Made by a program: the position numbers and the translations under genes
The notes under the pieces: generated by a model
Databases searched by the model: none
The model's input: only the letters and a program-made list of their open reading frames with translations
Told to the model about the DNA's origin: nothing
Shown: one piece after another, positions 12,601-21,300 of the stretch
Layout: the number at the start of each line of letters is the position of its first letter
How positions within the stretch are numbered: the stretch's first letter is position 1
NCBI GenBank assembly: GCA_015698045.1
Contig: BLAL01000246.1
Location: 620,001 to 684,000 of the forward strand
Direction: 5' to 3'
DNA from: Rhizophagus clarus
Taxonomy: Eukaryota > Glomeromycota > Glomeromycetes > Glomerales > Glomeraceae
DNA: 64,000 bases

Positions 12601-15600
12601 AGGGGTAAGATGGGAATGGTAGAAAAACAAGATTTATAGAGACGAAATATATTTCCCAAACGAATAAGGTAAATGGACCATTTACGGTCATGTGAAGAAG
12701 AAAAGGATTGCGGATATTTCCGCAAAAGTCTTATAGAATGAAGAACCCGATTAAGGAAACGATAGTGTTGTACGAGAGTTTCCAGATCCTTAGGAAGTTT
12801 CGGGATATGATCATTTCCGATCGTACGTAAGGGTAAAACCGCCGTAGCTCCAGCAATGATAGAGGAGTGCAAATATTCGCACATCCGGTTGATGTGCCAA
12901 GAGGCAAAGGTAGTGGGGGGTACATTACAAGCAGCATCTATATGAGCTGAGAAGTCATCCCACAGAGCTGGAGAAACAGAGTCCAAAAGAAAAATGCAGC
13001 GTGTGCGTCATTTGAGCTGACGAGCACGGGCCAATTTGATAGAAGAAAGTAGGAGGGAGGAGTCAAAATAAGTGATGACAGGGTTATGATCAGATAGAGA
13101 ACTATCACAAGCGTCTGAGATGATAGAAGTAAGCAAAAAGGATTTAAGAAGAGGGCACGACCAAATATAGTCGATGCGAGTAATAATATCTGCACGATGA
13201 AAGGTGCCCAAAGAGTCAGAAAAGTTGACAGGAGTAAAGTCCACGTAACCGCTGCTCAAAAGAAAGTTAAAGAGTCTGTGGATACGTTTGGAGGCAATTT
13301 GGGGTTGATTGAAAAATATGGGGTAAAAATGATCTAAATGCATATTAAAATCCCCACAGATAGCATGGTGGAAGCCCAGTTGTTTAGCGTCCGAGAGGGT
13401 TTGTATGAGCAAGTCAATAGTGGAATCACGTAAGGCTTGATCCGAGGTAGGAGGTATGTAGACTACAAAAATACGCAGCTTAATGTTGCCTTTGAAATAC
13501 AAGTCAACAGAAAGCAGGCGTGATGAATGTGAAGTGTAAGTGTGGACGTGAGGGGCCAAAGAATTTTCAATGAATAGCGAAACACCGCCAGAAGAGCGGA
13601 TATGTTGTGAGGTATCCAAGGAAGAAGAGAAAACAGTGTAATTAGAGAGGCGCTTTGATAGAAACTGCATTTGTCTGGGGTGTAAATGGGTGTCAACGAC
13701 ACCACCTAAGGAGATATGTTTAAGAGAAAAGAAGTTATTTAAAAGTTCAATTTTGTTATGGGAATGCGTTTTTAAACCATTAATATTAAGTGAAGAAATA
13801 TTAAAAGAATTGGAGAGGGGAGGGGATAAGGAATTAAAAGAAAATAAAGAGTCTTGTAAAGAAAGAATTTCTACATCTATAGGGTTGGGAGGATTTCGAA
13901 CGAAAGAATCATAATTAAAATTATTGTCCGTCATTGAAACACTATGAGAAAATAGACGGGGAAGAAGAGAAAAGGAAACAATTAGTTGGAACTGGCTGTA
14001 TTAGCCGAGTTCGAGGTAGTAGAAGTGTTGATTAATCCAATAAAGCCGCTAATAGAGGCTACGAGCATGTCCATTTTACTTTCAATGGCTGAGTGCTTTT
14101 CATTGATAGCCTGGATTTCAGCGCTGGCGTGTTTCGGGGAGGGGAGGGGAGCAGAAGGCGTGATACCAGCCGAGGATGAAGTGCTAGCGGGAACTACATG
14201 AGACATCGAAGGGACGAAATCAGGTAAAAGAGGGTTGAGAGGACGCGAAGGTGGGATGACATGAAGAGAATCACGTGGAGCAGAGGATTTAGAGACGTCT
14301 GGGGGATCAATGTTCATATCAGAAGATTGTGTGGTGTTAGGTACGAGGGACAAAGGTTGAAGACCAATATGTTGCTCAATTCGAGTCATACAACGGTCAT
14401 TTAGTTCAAGCGCAGTAATGCGGTCGCATATGTCAGCCATGTCCTGCTGTAAAGCCTTGAGCAGAGACAAAATTTCACAGGCATCCTGTTGGGACAAAGA
14501 AGGGGGCTTATTGTGCGCTGTGGAAAGAGGAGGAGTGCGCAGTGCGGAAGAGAATGAGACTGAACGGTCGCGCTTATCATTGGATTTAGAGCGATTACGT
14601 TGAATGTTAGGGGTGTTAACTTTGGGTTGAGCAGAAGAAGATTGTTGGGTGCGAGAGGGTCGAGAGTTATCAGGGCCCTTAGAGCGTGAACGCGAGTGAG
14701 AACGTGAGCGCGATGTGTTTTTGGGTCGAGAGGGCTGGCCAACGTGAAAACGTTCTTTGAGTGCAGCTACAGGATTTCGATCACGGGTTCTGCCCCGTTG
14801 TTGTCAGAGTGGGCATTGATTGGGAGCACACCCTAGTTTACCACAGCGATGGCAGAGTTTGTTGGTGTCGTTAGGAAGATTCCATTGTAGTGTGTGACCT
14901 TGATAGCCGATAAGTTGTTCCATAGCGGCATCCATAAGTTCCTGGGAGGGGAAAGTGATATAGGCCCATCTTTTGGGCTTATAGGAATTGAGAGATAGGG
15001 GGACGTTAACAGCTTTAGCACCAAGTTCTCTGATGAGGGGAGCTAAGTCAATGTCCTTAGTATTAGGAGGCAACTGAGTGAGGGTGGCGACAAATGCGCG
15101 ACGTGAAGATTTCTGATCCACCGTATAGTGACATGGGGTAACTCTTAGGCAAGTCGAAAAACAATATACCGCCCATTGGGTATCAAACTGGGCGATTGAC
15201 TGTGCAGAATCATAGACAATGCGAGCTTGTTGAACTTTGGCATTTTTCCTGGAGTAAACTCGACAGGACGCAATATTACCGAATTTCTTGAAATAGGATA
15301 TGACGTTATCTTTAGTGAGAAAGAAAGGGATGTCAGTGACTTGAATGGCTCGGAGATCTTCATTACTCCGGAGCTGCCTAGGATCATGCGCGTGGAATAC
15401 AAGGTCAGGGAACTGCTGATGGGCAGCACCAACACAAGCATCACGGGCCGCCATAGTTTGGAAGTGAATAATGAGGCGCTTGGAATCACCAGAACCAGTC
15501 ATACGGGCTTTACCGGTGTACGATTCATACATTTCCAAAAAGGTGTTGTTAACTGCATCGATTAATGCCTTATTCGTTAGAAAGGACTTTAGAGTTTCAG

Positions 15601-16626
15601 GGGCCGAGTTAGGAGCGGCCGCAGCTTGGTAATCATTTCTATCAAAGGAAAAGGTAGGAGTCAGGATAGGCATTTGATCAGCCGGGGAATCATCAGCGAT
15701 AGCCTTATCAGGCGACGCGTTAGGGGGGGATGCAGAAATCGTTGTTCTGGCATGCATAGACGCGTTGAGGCTATTAGACGCGTCTTTGTTTGGCGCAGAG
15801 GAGGAGGCCGCAGCACTAGTCAGGGGAGAGGAGAGAGTAGCCGAGACAGTATTATTTTCTTTGGGAGGAGAAGAGAGATCTTCTACTCCCGCGTCAGCCG
15901 CTGTATCAGCGACGAAGTCTTCATCCATAGAATACGCGGAGAGAGTTTTAGTGCGTTTCTGCTGAGCGGTGCTTTCACCGTCAGAGCTTGAGTTGTCAGA
16001 GTTATTATTATTATTTCTTTTATTATGATGGTGGGCCCTTCTACTATTAGTATTAGGGAGACCGCCGCCTCGTCGAGCAATGTTTTGGGAGTTGCGGGAG
16101 GACATTTTAGATAGGAAAACTATAAGTTTATATGATAAGTTTGTCTTGAGAAAAAATGGACAGAGTGATCAGCGGAAAAAGGTGCGCAGATCGTTAAAAT
16201 TTAAATTCAAATTAACCAATCCATTTAATTGAATCAGAATAAATAGAATATTTCGAACGAGGGTTTCTGGGCAACAGTGCAGCCAAAAGTGGAGAAACCT
16301 CGTCAGGGATTACCATGTAAGTAAATAAATAAAATTACATTCATATAAATTAAATGTATTTATCGAATATTCAACTGATTTTGATATTTAGAACTATGTC
16401 CTTTATCGTAATGGTAACCCTGGGCAGCAGCTGTGGACGCGTACCGGCCAAAGATATTATCACGAATTTAGAACGAGATTTTGGGAGAGACCGGGTAATT
16501 ATACTATAATAAAATTTATAATTAATATTTACGTTCATGTTTTAAATTTGATAAATTTGATCAATTTTAGTCACGCGTGATGATCGTAGAAGAAGGAGAA
16601 ACTTACCTACGTATCGTAGAAGATAA
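6616..16626 (+). CDS. Myb/SANT-like gene with LINEs in its first intron
   Basis: Four exons, 6616-6773, 16247-16316, 16392-16494 and 16571-16626, join in phase to 129 codons. The product has a SANT/Myb-like pattern: NWAMMDEFVDIHRDRN, then CYDFWDSVAN, then QCSQKWRNLVRDYH, and ends in a very basic RRRRRNLPTYRRR tail. Such domains bind DNA; small Myb/SANT proteins often accompany Harbinger-type transposons, but no such transposase is seen here. Intron 1 is about 9.5 kb because two LINE copies sit in it; removing them and the extra target copies leaves an ordinary 86-bp intron with donor GTTCAT. Codon 16 is TGA (6661-6663); tandem ATGs at 6673 and 6676 just downstream could still start a protein covering the whole domain. 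A diverged paralogue lies at 56919-57500 and supports the exon joins. Whether this copy is expressed is unknown. Confidence 0.7.
6824..8207 (-). mobile_element. 5'-truncated LINE copy 1
   Basis: On the minus strand this is the 3' third of the same LINE as 8223-16197: the end of the RNase H domain, the CCHC-like segment, the C-terminus and the 3' untranslated region. It breaks off within RNase H at about 8207, the usual outcome of incomplete target-primed reverse transcription. The 3' end (CGCGTTTGCC on the minus strand) has no poly(A) run and is shared with copy 2. It is flanked by AATTTAAATTCAA on both sides. Confidence 0.85.
7080..8207 (-). pseudogene. LINE ORF2 C-terminal remnant
   Basis: Aligns with the C-terminal part of ORF2 in the neighbouring full-length copy: KVKGHDSNYWNEFADSLANS (end of RNase H), then CRSCCDRKEDLMHLILC (zinc-finger-like), then the tail ending FCRMGCRFL. 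Two in-frame TGAs interrupt it. One, at 7473-7475, falls where copy 2 has AAA (Lys). The other, near 7345, falls exactly where copy 2 has TGG (Trp) in RRRIWN; that is a G-to-A transition. No frameshift was needed to align the two copies, so the damage is by point mutation. Confidence 0.8.
8208..8222. repeat. LINE target-site copy between the two LINEs (one of three)
   Basis: AAAATTTAAATTCAA lies here, at 16196-16210, and, without its first two As, at 6811-6823. The three copies bracket LINE copy 1 and LINE copy 2. They are the target-site duplications of both insertions; a single copy would restore the 86-bp intron of the Myb/SANT-like gene. Sharing the exact site means either a second integration into the duplicated target or one event that produced a tandem pair. 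Confidence 0.75.
8482..13934 (-). pseudogene. LINE ORF2: APE endonuclease, reverse transcriptase, RNase H
   Basis: About 1,815 codons. The N-terminal 300 residues form an exonuclease-endonuclease-phosphatase domain, with GGVVDTHL, CGDFNMHLDH and SDHNPVITYF visible. Next comes reverse transcriptase, with PNGKAPGPSMITYEML, QDISKAFDSVH (motif A), GIDQGEVISPLLW (motif B) and FIDDSTLISS (motif C, FIDD instead of FADD). RNase H follows, with STRAEAAAIFATL, IYTDSQAAVDGL and KVKGHDGNYWNDFANSLANS; I could not place the first catalytic Asp with certainty. The C-terminus has a zinc-finger-like CRSC...H..LC segment. Two lesions are seen: an in-frame TGA at 13008-13010 (after ARARQLK, plausibly from CGA) and a one-base frameshift near 11750-11770, immediately before RT motif A. 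The endonuclease nicks DNA and RT copies the transcript at the nick; these roles are family knowledge. Confidence 0.9.
13982..16105 (-). pseudogene. LINE ORF1, RRM-like nucleic-acid-binding protein, one TGA
   Basis: From the ATG at 16105 the frame runs 433 codons to a TGA at 14804-14806 and then continues open in the same frame for another 273 codons to 13982. The stop follows the zinc-knuckle-like CHRCGKLGCAPNQCPL and precedes an Arg-rich stretch, so CGA-to-TGA is the simplest reading. Before it are a low-complexity N-terminus rich in Asn, Ser and Ala (residues 1-180) and two RRM-like segments (IQVTDIPFFLTKDNVISYF near 250; FVATLTQLPPNTKDIDLAPL near 350). After it come an RS-rich segment (SRSRSHSRSRSK) and a helical region (SLLKALQQDMADICDRI). 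ORF1 proteins of this kind coat element RNA. A truncated 433-residue product ending at the knuckle is the alternative reading. Confidence 0.82.
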
Positions 16627-17040
16627 TTATTTTTATTTTTTTATTATTTATTAAGTGAGTAGCTAGGCCCAGTCCGTACCAAATATCGGCTGGAGACTCA
16701 CGTTTTTTTTGGGCTGTGACTGATACTGACGTCCATGCCGTACAGCCTGGGTACTATTTTATAAAATAGTAACGAACAAGTATCAAATGTGTATTTTTTT
16801 ATTAAGTTATAATAAAAATTAGAATTTACTTTAATTTTAACATAAAAATTGTAAATAATAAAAAATTCGTAAATAAAAATAAATTTGTTTTCCCAAACTT
16901 AAAAAAAAAGGTGTTTATATAAAAGAAAAGGTGTTTATATTATTTTTGATTATTCAATAGTATCACATGCCCCTTGTATACGTTCTACTGCATACGCAGC
17001 TTTAACGATCGAATGGTAATATTAAATTTTTGAAATATTT
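16627..17040. other. AT-rich intergenic region after the Myb/SANT-like gene
   Basis: Follows the TAA of the gene. One less AT-rich patch (16670-16750) contains CCCAGTCCGTACC and GCCGTACAGCCTGGG, a loose inverted pair; the rest is AT-rich, with a direct repeat of AAAAGGTGTTTATAT near 16905 and 16925. No coding signal seen. Confidence 0.35.
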
Positions 17041-17425
17041 TAATCATAATATTACGCAGGTTTACAGTCTCGTAAATTTTCAAAATATTTTAACCGTAAT
17101 ATTACGCAGGTTTACAGTCTCGTAAATTTTTGAAATATTTTAACCGTAATATTACGCAGGTTTACAGTCTCGTAAATTTTCAAAATATTTTAACCGTAAT
17201 ATTACGCAGGTTTACAGTTTCATAAATTTGCAGAATATTTTGACCATAATATTGCGAAAATCTTACGATATTGAAAACTTGCGTAATATTTTGACCGTAA
17301 TATCACATAAATCTTACGAAATTGTAAACTTATGTAATATTTTGAAATTTTTTGAAATATTATGCCATAAACTTTCGTAAACTTACAAAATTGTAAACTT
17401 ACGCAATTTTTCACCCTATAAAATT
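17041..17425. repeat. 50-bp tandem repeat
   Basis: Four to five near-identical copies of a 50-bp unit (TAATATTACGCAGGTTTACA then GTCTCGTAAATTT, then CAAAATATTTTAACCG) run from 17041 to about 17225. More diverged copies continue to about 17425, up against the mariner fragment. The 50-bp period is not a multiple of three, so the small open frames across it are not coding. Confidence 0.85.
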
Positions 17426-17426
17426 T

Positions 17427-17546
17427 CCTGATGTTATAATCGGGAGAATAAGATGGCAAAAACTCAAGTCGTATTCCTTTCTCCTCATAAATATTCCGCA
17501 AACGCTGACTTTTATGTATAGATACATTATCTAAGATTAAAACGCT
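17427..17546 (-). pseudogene. Tc1/mariner transposase fragment
   Basis: Forty codons in one frame on the minus strand read SVLILDNVSIHKSQRLRNIY and, shortly after, GIRLEFLPSYSPDYNI. This is the typical Tc1/mariner (DDE_3) block: the second catalytic Asp in LDN, then LPSYSPDYN, where the third acidic residue would follow in an NPIE motif. That residue is missing because the sequence runs into the 50-bp tandem repeat. Upstream, a CTAG before TATAGCG could be a splice acceptor, but I found no earlier exon. It is a relic; the rest of the element is not visible. Confidence 0.8.
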
Positions 17547-17813
17547 ATACTAGTTATTTAACTAAATAAAATATTAAATATTAGTCTATGTGGTTTTATA
17601 TTTCGCTTCGAAAAATGGTAAACAAGTTGGGAAGAAAAAGAGATGGTTGACGCGGCACAATAAAAATCAATAAAATCTACGTACAATGTGAAATCAGGTC
17701 ACATGAATTATTAGCAGAGTGGTGGCGCTATGATATATTGTAATCTTTATTATCATAAAGGAATAAAAAACATATCAATGTTATCACGGTCTTTTATGTG
17801 ATATGTACTATAT
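17547..17813. other. spacer without recognised gene
   Basis: AT-rich sequence between the mariner relic and the 3' end of the next gene. A GC-richer patch at 17640-17730 (GATGGTTGACGCGGCAC) may belong to the mariner copy or the downstream gene, but no frame there resembles a known protein. Confidence 0.3.
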
Positions 17814-19019
17814 TTATGAAAAAAGATGGAGTTTTAAAGAGCTAGCAATGTTTCTTCTGCTACAGGAAGGAATTTCTAGATCTTCTGTAATAACATCTAA
17901 CTCCTTAACCTTTTCTTTGATATTTGCGCTTTCAGTTTCAACCCAGACTATTTTGAAGCATTTTCTGAAGAATTCTATTAATTTATCTAGTGAAGTTTCT
18001 AATAATTTTGTAAAATCGATGGCTGAAACGTATCGGCTTAAGATTCTCTTTAAAACCACCTCACGTGATATGAAATTGTTTACTTCCTCGTTGGTAGGAT
18101 CTGAACTTTCTGTATATCCACTTTAATAGAAAAAAAATTTAAATCATTAAATCATTGTAATAAAACAACAACATAACGATATGAACGTATCGATCACCTT
18201 TCTACAATTTGTCGAAATTCTTTTACTAATGTTGAAAGTACATTTTTCAATTGATATCGATCATCGGGAAAGTTATTTCAGTTCAGATCTGCGGTGATCT
18301 GCGATTTTAGCAGATTGCTGCATTTTTTTAATGCAATTTTGTTAAGAATCTGCGCAATACTGCAGAAATTATTTTTTATTTTTTTTCAAAGATTTTTTTA
18401 TGAAAAATTTGTGATAATCTCCAAAATTGCAGATTTTTAAAAACACTTCGTACAAAAATCTTTGAAGATTTTCCCAATTTTCCTCTTTAATTTGATAAAC
18501 TTTGCATATTTATTTTGATAAACTTTACATCGCTAATTTTTAAACTTTTTTAAAGAAACAATTTTTTTCTATCACTTTAAAGAAATAATTTTATAATACT
18601 TTTAAAGAAATAATTTTTTAACGCCTTAAAAAAAATAATTTGTTTAAAGATACCAAAGAAAAAAAAAATAAATTTTTTAGTGGATTCTTTTTTAAGCTTC
18701 GAAGCTTGTCAGATACTCGGACTTCAAGAATAATTTTTTTTTAAAAAAAAAAAAAAATTAAAAAATACTGTTTCTTTATAAGGTTCGAAGTCTTTAAGAC
18801 AAGTTTCCAATGTTCGGCAGAATGCCAAAGGTACAAGTTTCAGATTCAAACAAAAATTTTTTACTTATGGTTTTAAAGTGCAGGATGAACGAGAAATTAA
18901 GAAGTTAAAAAATTTGTTTTCAAATTTTGAAGTTTTACGGACAAAAATGGCAAGATCTGTCTTGCAGAGCTATTTTAAAAATTTTTTTTTTTGTAGTTTC
19001 TTTTCTAAGTTTTGGATGA

Positions 19020-19165
19020 GCCCAAAGCCCTTTCCAGACTCTATTTCGAAGGTTAGAGGTCCTGGAAGCTGAAGAACAGCCCTGGACTCTCCACTTCGAA
19101 GGGTAGAGGTCCTTGACGCTGAAGAATGGCTCTGGACTCTTCATTTCGAAGGTTAAAGCCTTCAA
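19020..19165 (+). repeat. 60-bp tandem repeats at the head of array 1
   Basis: About two and a half copies of a unit built from CCAGACTCTATTTCGAAGG, then TTAGAGGTCCTGGAAGCTGA, then AGAACAGCCC. The words TTTCGAAGGT and GGTCC are the same as those used at the edges of the later exon-like blocks, so this appears to be an intron-less precursor or derivative of the array modules. Confidence 0.6.
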
Positions 19166-19217
19166 GTATATTAATTTATTTAACGAACATTATAAACACG
19201 TTTAATTCTAATTTTTT

Positions 19218-21300
19218 TTAGGTCCAGAAGCCAAAGTACAGCTCCAGACCTTATTATTATTTAAAATTTAACGAACGTTAATATTAACATTCGATTTTTG
19301 CTTTTTTTTTTAGGTCCGGAAGCCGAAGTATAGCTCCAGACTTTTTTTTTCCGATGGTAAAACCTTTGAAAAATTTTTTTATTGAAGTTTAATTCACGAA
19401 CGTTAGCATTAAACATGTTTAATTCTAATTTTTTTTAGGTCTGGAAGCTAAAGTACAGCTCCAGACCTTTTTATTATTTAATGAACATTAATATTAACGT
19501 TCGATTTTTGCTTTTTTAGGTCCAGAAGCTGAAGTACAGCTCTGGACTTTTTTTATTAATTTAATTTAACGAACGTTAATATTAATGTTCGATTTTATTT
19601 TTTAATTTTGTTTAACGAACATTATCATATGTTCGTTCTTACTTTTTGTAATCCAGAACACCGAACATGCGGCTTTGGACATTATTTCGAAAGTAATTTC
19701 GAAAAAAAATTTTTTTTATTTTTATTAACGAACGTTAACTAACGTTCGATTTCTTTTTCTTTTTTTTAGGTCCGGAGTTTCATTTGAGGCGGACTGGATA
19801 TTTCGAAGGTAAAAAAAAACCTTGAAATTATATTTTATATTAAAACGAAACTAATTAACGTTTCACTTCTCTTCTTTTTTTTAGGTCCAGAACTCCATTT
19901 CGAGGCAGACCATTAAGAAAAGAAAAAAGTAATTTTTTTTTTGTATTTTAGCGAAACGTTAGTAACGTTTCGCTTTTCTCCTTTTTTTTAGGTCCAGAAC
20001 TCCATGTCGAGGCAGACCATTAAGTAAAAAAAAAACAATTTTTTTACTTTAATTTCAACGAACGTCAACTAATGTTCGTTTTCTTTCTTTTTTGGGTCCG
20101 GAACTCCTTTAGAGGCGGACTATGGTATTTCAAAGGTATAATATCTTCGAAATTTATTATTTTTTTTGTTTTATTTAAACGAACGTTACTAATGTTCATT
20201 TTTTTTTTATTTTTTAGGTCTGGAATTTAGAGGCGGACTGGTATTTTGAAGATATAATACCTTCAAAATTTATTATTTTTTTTTTGTTTTATTTAAACGA
20301 ACGTTACTAATGTTCATTTTTTTTTATTTTTTAGGCCCAGAATTTAGAGGCGGACTGGTATTTCGAAGGTAATACTTTCAAAATTTATTATTTTTTTTCT
20401 TATGTTTTATTTAAACGAACATTACTAATGTTTGTTTTTTTTTATTTTTTAGGTCTGGAATTTAGAGGTGGACTGGTATTTCGAAGGTAATACCTTCGAA
20501 ATTTATTATTTTTTTGTTTTATTTAAATGAACATTACTAATGTTCATTTTCTTTTTTATTTTTTAGGTCCGGAACTCTAGTTCGAAACAGGCCGTGGTAT
20601 TTCGAAGGTAAAAAAACCTCAAAATAATATTTTATTTTACGAAACAAAATGAAACTAACGTTTCGTTTTATTTTTCTTTTTTTTTAGGTCCAGAACTTGA
20701 AGCGGACCAAAGGTAAAAAAAAACACCTTTTTTTTATCTTATTTTTATTTCAACAAACGTTAAATAACGTTCAGTTTCATTTTTTTTAGATGGACCCCAC
20801 CTCGCGGCGGACCTGGTATCATCCCGAAAATAAAAAAAAATTGTTTGCTTGTTTTTATTAACGAAATGTTAATTAACGTTTCAAATTCTTTTTTTTTGAT
20901 TTGCGTCTTTCCAGAGGTCTTCTAGCGGAATTCGAAGGTATTTACCTTCGAAAATTTAAATTTATTATTTTTTTTTAAACAAAACGTCAACTAACCGTTT
21001 TGTTTTTTATTTTATAAGTCATCGGCTTTCCAGATGCTTACCGGATGAATTTCGAAGATTAAAATTTTGAAAAATATTAGTATAGGTCTGCGGTTTTCTG
21101 ACCTGTCTCTGGATAGAATTTCAAAGTAAACGGTATTTAATTTTCTTTTTTGTTTTTTTTTTTTATTTAACGAAACGTTTACTGACGGTTTCGTTAGTTT
21201 TTTTTGCAGGCGCAGGAAACCGAAAGAAAGGTTCCAATCCTAATATAAAGGTAAAAAACCTCGAAAAAAACGTTTTTTACATTTTCAACGAAACAGTGAA
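19218..21300 (+). repeat. array 1: about 18 exon/intron-like modules with palindromes
   Basis: Each module is 100-125 bp. A 25-45-base GC-richer block starts right after TTTTTTTAG (GTCCGGAACTCC..., later GTCTGGAATTTAGAGGCGGAC) and usually ends TTTCGAAG before GTAA. An AT-rich stretch with an inverted repeat follows, and then a polypyrimidine-AG. Inverted repeats include AACGAACAT/ATGTTCGTT (19614-19637), GCGAAACGTT/AACGTTTCGC (19951-19973), AAATGAACATT/AATGTTCATTT (20525-20549), AAACAAAACG/CGTTTTGTTT (20977-21005) and AACGAAAC/GTTTCGTT (21169-21195). The early GC-richer blocks are themselves hairpins (e.g. 19438-19467 and 19520-19547). Block lengths are mostly not multiples of three. A possible final block is followed by AATAAATT-rich sequence at 21390-21420. 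Confidence 0.8.

Larger units (their letters stand above)
8223..16197 (-). mobile_element. full-length non-LTR retrotransposon (LINE, endonuclease-RT-RNase H)
   Basis: An 8-kb element on the minus strand with a short 5' leader (about 16195-16106), ORF1 (16105-13982), a 47-base gap, ORF2 (13934-8482) and a 3' untranslated region of about 260 bases. It is noticeably more GC-rich than its surroundings, which suggests a recent arrival or a different mutational history. APE endonuclease followed by RT and RNase H fits the Tad1/I-like group of fungal LINEs. It retains full length but carries one TGA in each ORF and one frameshift in ORF2, so it is not autonomous as read. Confidence 0.9.

Noticed and set aside
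7421..15991. Plus-strand and alternative minus-strand frames across the LINE (e.g. 9693-9968, 14401-14742, 15227-15991)
   Set aside because: They overlap the well-supported ORF1 and ORF2 frames; the motif-bearing frame is the one annotated.
17041..17425. CRISPR-like array (regular 50-bp repeats)
   Set aside because: Units are contiguous without unique spacers, in a eukaryotic context with introns; it is an ordinary tandem repeat.
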